Below, piece after piece: positions 58,454-64,000 of a stretch of DNA of 64,000 nt. The stretch is taken from the NCBI GenBank assembly GCA_032719365.1, contig CM064863.1, positions 21,275,137-21,339,136 of the forward strand. The letters run 5' to 3'. This DNA is from Prinsepia uniflora (Eukaryota; Streptophyta; Magnoliopsida; Rosales; Rosaceae). Each line of letters starts with the position of its first letter. Positions within the stretch are counted from its first letter, which is position 1. The notes beneath the pieces are model-generated. The model ran no database searches. It was not told where the DNA came from and saw nothing but the letters and a program-made list of their open reading frames with translations. Position numbers and translations under genes: made by a program.

Positions 58454-59161
58454 TGTAATGACCCGTCCCTAATTAATGGGATTAATTAAGAATTAATGAC
58501 GAATTAGTAAGACTAATCGGGGATTAGACGAGGATTATCCGACCTTCAGGGCGAAATGACGATTTTGCCCTTGGAATGGGCAAAACGTTGACTTTTTGTT
58601 TGGACTGTCAAATGGACTTTGTGCAATGACTGTGACATAGTTCGGGACGTCACGAGTTCATAGACACGTGGTACGTTTGATTCCGACATCCGTGGAAGAA
58701 GTTGGGACGATCGGAAGTTCGGGGGCATTTTGGTAATTTGGGTGAATAGGGGCTAATAGTTGACTTTTGATCCGAGAGGTCAGATGGTCGAGGGCCGAGG
58801 ATCGTTACGTAGATCGGAACGATGCGAATCTGTAGACAAGCGGCACGTCGAATTCAGATGTTCGACAACGAAGTTACGGTTCACGGAAGTTCGAACGTAC
58901 TATTGCACGTTTTACTAGACGGGGACTGTTTGGCAGCAAGTGGGGCCCAGCTTTTTGGACAGCGCCAATGGATGAGTGACAAGTGTCATCCATCCATTGC
59001 CCAGCCCAATTAGCTCATGCATATCCCTTCCCCGTTCATCGATTATTTTCCATTTTTCAAACCCAAAACCCGATCACCCATTTCAACCCCAAATCCAAAC
59101 CCTTCCACTCCTGATCATTTCTGAGAGGCCAAGAAGATGAAGAGGACCAGATGGAGGTGGT

Positions 59162-59212
59162 GGCCGGCCAAGGGAACGCCGGCGTGGCCGGCCAAGGGAA
59201 CGCCGGCGTGGA
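59162..59212 (+). repeat. Short GC-rich tandem duplication in solo LTR
   Basis: The unit GGCCAAGGGAACGCCGGCGT occurs twice, the second directly after GGCC. Confidence 0.85.
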
Positions 59213-61024
59213 CGGCGGAGGACAACTCGTGCACAGGTATTGGTTTAACCGATTTTTTATCCATTTTCAATTCCTAGCTTTTGGGGCCGTTTTGGTTGAT
59301 TCTAATGAATTAAATAGGTTTTTAGGGTTATAATAGGATGGTTTTGGGAAGTGGTAGACGGCTGTGAAGCCCTGGGAGAAATCAAGAAAAATTGGACCGT
59401 GAGGAAATGTTGGACCGGTCAGATTTTGAGGGTTTTAAGGGTTTTGGTTCATAGGTTTAGGTTCCTAGGATCAAAACATGAAGAATAGGATCGATTAGGG
59501 AAGAAGCGGATGAAAATTGGACCGTTATGAAGTTGGACCGTCACGCCGGTCCAAGTTGTAGGGAGAACCGGGCCGGCCGGTTCGGACTGGTCGCTGGAGG
59601 ACAAGGACGACACTGTAGCACTGTCGCGTGGCTCCCACGTGTAGCCACTTCAGGTGGCACGTACAGGCACGTGGGGGAGATTTTGAGGGTGGTTTCAACA
59701 TGTCAAATCATCTATTCGATGTAACGAACATTTTGGGACTGGTTTCGAGTCGATCGGACATCGTCTCAATATAGTTCGGGCTGTCCGAAGGTTTCGGTGC
59801 GCGTTTAAAAATAGTTAAAAATCCCGAAAAATTAGGGGGCTTTAGTGAGGGGTTAACTAAGTAGTTAGTAACCCTCTAAAGTGATTTGGACAGGTTTCGG
59901 AACCCTGGAGATGACGGTTGACCAGGAAAGATGTACGGCACGCATATCGAGGCAATAGCGCGGACGGTTTGTGAGTGGACTTTCTTTCTGAAATTTATGC
60001 ATGCATAAATGTTTTATATATGTTTTAATATGTGTTTTGGGATGCCTTGAGTGCATTTTGGTGTGTGTTTACGTATGGGCACGTACTTCGAGGTTTTGAG
60101 TTTTATACGTGCTTATACTCGCTTACGATTTCGGTTTTCATGAAATAGTTTTGAAAAGGTAAAACCGGGCATGAGACCCAATTGGATTTGGTTTTGGCTC
60201 GGGCATGAGACCCTATTGACGACCCGTACGTTTGAGTCGTGGTCACAACGGGTGCTATGTGCACGGCGACGGACGACGTGACGCTCGCCTCCGGATTGGG
60301 ATGAGTTCCTTCCGGAGAGGTCATGATGCACGTCCCGTTGTTGAGCAGCCACTGGAGGCTCGACTTCGGAGTGCTGAAGGTTTAGAGGATCGATCGGTGA
60401 CGTATTCGACATGATCTCGTGATGGTCGTGACAGTGATGTGTTCAAGGCGACATACCAGGATTCAGAGCGGTTCTGGATTGATGGTTGCACGCATCGCTA
60501 TGATCGGGATCGTGACTGACCCTGAGATATCGAGCTTGATGCCCAGTTGATTTACGAGTTCGGGCTCGATGCCCAGTTATTGTGAAATCGGACTAAAGGT
60601 CCTGTTGGGTCCTATGTTCGGGCTAAAGGCCCATTTTCTTTGTGTTATCGGACGTGAGTTCCGCTTTTATGGTTTTATTATACTGATATATATATACCCT
60701 CCTTATGAGCTAATTGATTGGTCTCCTCCAATCATCGACCTGGAAAGTCATGATCCACAGACCAGAGTGGGTACCCCCATAGGGATCCCATTCCAGGAGT
60801 GGGCATTATGATGTGGTCCTGGACTAGATTCCGGATAGATGATCAGACTAGGTCCGAAGATGAGCCTACCAGATGGAGAATTCCTGGGAGAAGACTCGGA
60901 GTGAGACCCCGAGTAGTATGCATACTTATATATATAGAGAGACATCGTGACTATATCGGGGATGTGTTCCCTAGGGGCTGTGTGCCCCGAGTTGGCATCT
61001 TCTCCGGAAGTGCCTGGGATGGGT

Positions 61025-61060
61025 TATATATGTATATATGTATATATGTATATGTGTATG
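61025..61060 (+). repeat. TATATG-type microsatellite
   Basis: Four variants of an ATATATGT unit in a row. Confidence 0.85.
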
Positions 61061-61564
61061 AGTTTGCACTGAGATGGCGTTGGGCTGAGACCCACGCATG
61101 TTGGTTTTGGGCTGAGACCCATATGAAATGGTTTTGGGACGAGTTCCCACGTGTTTTGGTTTGGGCGGAGGTCCCATGTGTTGTTTGACTGATTTCGGGC
61201 TAAGGCCCAAATGGTTTGATGGTTCATGGCGGTTTATGGGAATCGGGCATGAACCTTAGAAATGGTTTTTGATTGCATGCATATGTTTTTAATGAAGGAC
61301 ATAAAGGTCTTTTGTGAAATGTTTTTAAAAAATAATTGTTTTGTCCACTCACATCTTTTATGTTTTGAATGCTCTTCAGGTTGATCATGCATGCGGCTGT
61401 AGCAGAGACGAGACATTCACATTCCTCCTTCGGATCCTGGTGTACTCTGATAGCCCCGGTTGGGCAAAGGACGGAAATATCCCTAGTCTGACACTTCGTG
61501 TCAAACGGGAGCAGCCACGTCCCACGCTAATCCCAAGGGATTTGGGACGGGTCCTGTCACTTTA

Positions 61565-61879
61565 TGATGTAGTTAGTAACCTTATTATGGGATTTGGACA
61601 GGTTCGAGAAAGCCGGTGATAGTGGATTGGCTGGGAACGGCATAAGTGCACGCATATCGAGGCAACGGCGTAAAAGGTCTGTGAGTGGACTTTGCTTTCT
61701 AACTTATGATGCATGCATATATGTTTTTATATATTTTCTATACGTGATTCTATGATTATGATCTTGATGATTTACGGTTTACACATATTTCGAGATAATT
61801 ACGAAATTGCATGTTTTACGAGATATGGTTTTCTGCTATGGTTTGATGAAGGTTTTGATGATTTGATTTTGGGATTCAC
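61565..61879 (+). repeat. Old large LTR, continuation after the solo LTR
   Basis: This continues 56760-58453 (GTAGTTAGTAACC, GGATTTGGACAGG, GTGAGTGGAC, GCATGCATATATG), in the order seen at 16490-16800 of family A. It stops near 61879, where an inverted LTR begins, so its 3' half is lost. Confidence 0.7.
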
Positions 61880-64000
61880 TAAAAAGCATGCATGCATTCA
61901 AAAACCATTTAACCAAAGAAACCATATGTGTGAACTAAGCCCAAAACCAAGATTGAAAGAACCATAATGAAAATGACCATACGGGCCACTTCCCAAATCC
62001 ATAAGGGACTCAGCCCAAATAATAAAAAACCAACCATATGGCCATTGCCCAAAACCTATGTAAACACACATCATATATCATATAGCATACATCATATATA
62101 CATATAATTCACACAACCAATCCTGTCACGGTTTCCAAAGCTACGCGCGTGCTACCCAGGTCTCAATCCGAGTCTTCTCAAAGTCAAGATCAATGTCCGC
62201 AGACCACTGACCCTACCCGAGGTAATAGTAATCATAGCCTTCCTGAGAGTAAGGAACCCAACTGGGGGGTGACTCCACTCAGTCGGTGCTCCGTGACTAC
62301 TCCGGGGTCCACCCATGCCAACGACCCTCCCCGGAGGAGATAATAGAAGTAAAGGAAGGTATATGAATACATATATATACATAACATAAAAATTCATATC
62401 CGGTTCCCTTGAACCGTCATGATCCATAACATCCATTAACCAGGGTTCATGCTGGTTCCCATAAACCGTCATGAATCAGAATGACTTGACAAAGGTTCGT
62501 GTTGGTTCCCATAAACCGTCATGAACCACAAAGACCTTTCCAGAGTTCATGCCGGTTCCCGTAAACCGTCATGAACTTGAAAATCCATCTAGGGTCCCTG
62601 ACCCGAAATCATAAACCATAAAGTAACTGGGTCTCGTGCCCGAACATATGACATCATCTAGGCACCATGCCCGATATCTAAGGGTCGGTCATGACTCCGA
62701 TCACAGTGATGCGTGCAACTATCCATCCAGGACCGCCCTCAATCCTGGTATGTCGCCATGAACGTATCAACCGACGCGACCACCACAAGATCATGGTGCA
62801 CTCATCATCGATCGATATCTTTAACCGTCAGCACTCCGAAGTCGAGCCTCCCCAGGCTTCCCGACCACGAATCGTACATCGTGACCTCTCCGGAAGGAAC
62901 ACATCCCAAACCGGAGGCGAACGTCGTATCGTCGATCGCCGTGCACATAGCACCCGTCGCGACCACGATTTAGACCCGAAGGTCGTAAATAGCGTCATAT
63001 CCCCGAGACAAAACCAAATGGGTCTCATACCCGAGTTTATCCATTTAAACTCCAAAACCATTTCATTTAGACCGATAAAGAAATACCGACCCGTATAGGC
63101 ACCGTATGGGGTCGAAACCTCGAAAGACGTGCTATACGTAACCACACATCCAAATGCACTCATGGCATCACAAACAAGTATTTAAAACATATAATAAACA
63201 TTTATGCATGCACCAATTTAGAAAACAAGGTCCACTCACAGACCGTCCGAGCTGCCGCCTCGATTTACGTGTCATAGGCTCTCCCGAGCTGATCACTATC
63301 ACCGGGACTCCCGAACCTATCCAAATCGTAATAGAAGGTTACTAACTACTTAATTAACCTCCCATCACTTTTTCGGTATTTGTAACTATTTTTAATCCCG
63401 ATCCGAAACCTTCCGATGCCCCGAACATATCGAAACGATGTCTGATTGATGCGAAACCAGTCCCAAAATCTTCGTTACATCGAATAGAAGATTTCATATG
63501 TTGAACATTTTCTCAAATTATGGCCCACGCGCCAATAGAAGGTCGAAAACACTGTTCATTGTCCATAACCTCCAGCTTACTGTTCACAGTACTGTTCATT
63601 CGTCTTCAACCTCGGTTTTCTCCGGTTTTCGGACCGATTTTAGGTCCATTTCATCTCCTTTTAATCCTAATATAATCCTAATCATATTTCCTATCTTTCT
63701 AGCTAATTAAAACAGAATTAAACACCCAAAACCGTGCCCATTCAATCCGGCCATGGCAGCCGTGCATTCCCTCCACCGTCCACGGCCTTTCCCGGCCATC
63801 CCCAGCCCCTAAACTAATCCTATTCGATTCCTAAGACCACCAGAAACCTAACCCAATCCCTATAATTGAATAAAAACCAACAAAATTGAATTTAGGAATT
63901 TGAATATTTACCTAAGGTTTTTGGGTTCTCTTGGCCGTGCACCGCCGTGAGCCGCCGTGGCTCTGTCCCAGTCCTTCATCATCTCATTCCCTCACGGTCA
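61880..64000 (-). repeat. Large LTR, minus strand, incomplete at both ends
   Basis: The reverse complement follows the LTR at 58454-61559. The complement of 63225-63340 gives GTAGTTAGTAACC to GTGAGTGGACC, and the segment at about 62870-62950 matches the complement of 60232-60340 (CCTCTCCGGAAGGAAC / CCGGAGGCGAAC). The end expected toward 61880 is missing; the other end lies beyond the window. The similarity is clear but not high, so the two are relatives, not recent duplicates. Confidence 0.75.
62402..62575 (-). repeat. 50-bp minisatellite, about 3.5 units
   Basis: GGTTCCC(A/G/T)TAAACCGTCATGA starts at 62402, 62454, 62504 and 62554. The corresponding part of the forward LTR (about 61215-61256) has only one such unit. 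Confidence 0.85.

Larger units (their letters stand above)
58454..61559 (+). repeat. Solo LTR, TSD CTTTA
   Basis: The 3,106-base LTR runs from TGTAATGACCCGTCCC to GGGACGGGTCCTGTCA and is flanked by the perfect repeat CTTTA (58449-58453 and 61560-61564). It sits in an older LTR of a related family. It has GACGTCAC (58646-58653), then GGGCATGAGACCC and GGGCTAAAGGCCC type stem motifs in place of the TTTAAAGA array, and the TTGTCCACTCACA block near 61340. A 29-base direct repeat with GGCCAAGGGAACGCCGGCGT lies at about 59162-59212. Confidence 0.92.

Noticed and set aside
60799..61188. A 129-codon plus-strand frame in the solo LTR
   Set aside because: It spans a TATATG microsatellite and GGGCTGAGACCC-type repeats within an LTR. 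The inverted relative at 61880-64000 does not keep it.

Overview
This window is transposon-dense plant nuclear DNA. The evidence is primer-binding sites matching initiator tRNA-Met (TGGTATCAGAGC) and tRNA-Asp, a Cassandra TRIM with its 5S-rRNA-like promoter, a CACTA DNA transposon, and a sieve-element-occlusion (SEO) pseudogene, a family confined to dicot plants. A eudicot is well supported. Rosaceae is only an impression from the LTR termini (TGTAAYGACCCGTCCC...GGGTCCTGACA). I see no intact host gene. The only intact, convincing coding sequence is a retrotransposon gag (37189-38193).

Layout. 1-18248: a multimeric LTR retrotransposon array (family A, about 3.3-kb LTRs, about 1.1-kb internal regions without pol). 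One of its LTRs is split by a second multimeric element (family B, 2446-12525). 18249-21872: an old minus-strand Ty3/gypsy-like relic. 21878-30598: a non-coding Athila/Tat-type element on the minus strand (tRNA-Asp PBS, TSD GTAGG) that itself holds a solo LTR (22181-24803). 30762-33836: a solo LTR with TSD CTGAT. 33950-41820: a gag-only element with about 3.1-kb LTRs (TR-GAG type, TSD CTCGA). 41833-45983: a three-LTR Cassandra TRIM (TSD TTCAA), which together with most of the neighbouring 3' LTR has been tandemly duplicated (3,063-bp unit, nearly identical copies). 45989-49190: more of the old relic, then inverted Athila/Tat LTR fragments. 49900-50446: the end of a CACTA-like element. 50585-51913 plus 55850-56010: an SEO pseudogene split by a 3.9-kb CACTA element (51914-55846, TSD TGG). 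56020-56740: a minus-strand retroelement remnant. 56760-61879: an old LTR split by a solo LTR (58454-61559, TSD CTTTA). 61880-64000: a related LTR in inverted orientation, running off the window.

How the parts relate. Removing the elements with clean target duplications rejoins the flanking DNA exactly, so four events at one old target (Athila/Tat, solo LTR, TR-GAG, Cassandra) can be told apart. The large-LTR families share an LTR plan: a GACGTCAC-containing block near the 5' end, an array of short TTTAAAGA stem motifs in the 3' half of several, and the same PBS and polypurine context. They therefore look like non-autonomous relatives mobilised by partners outside the window. Boundaries with visible TSDs are firm; those of degenerate relics are approximate.
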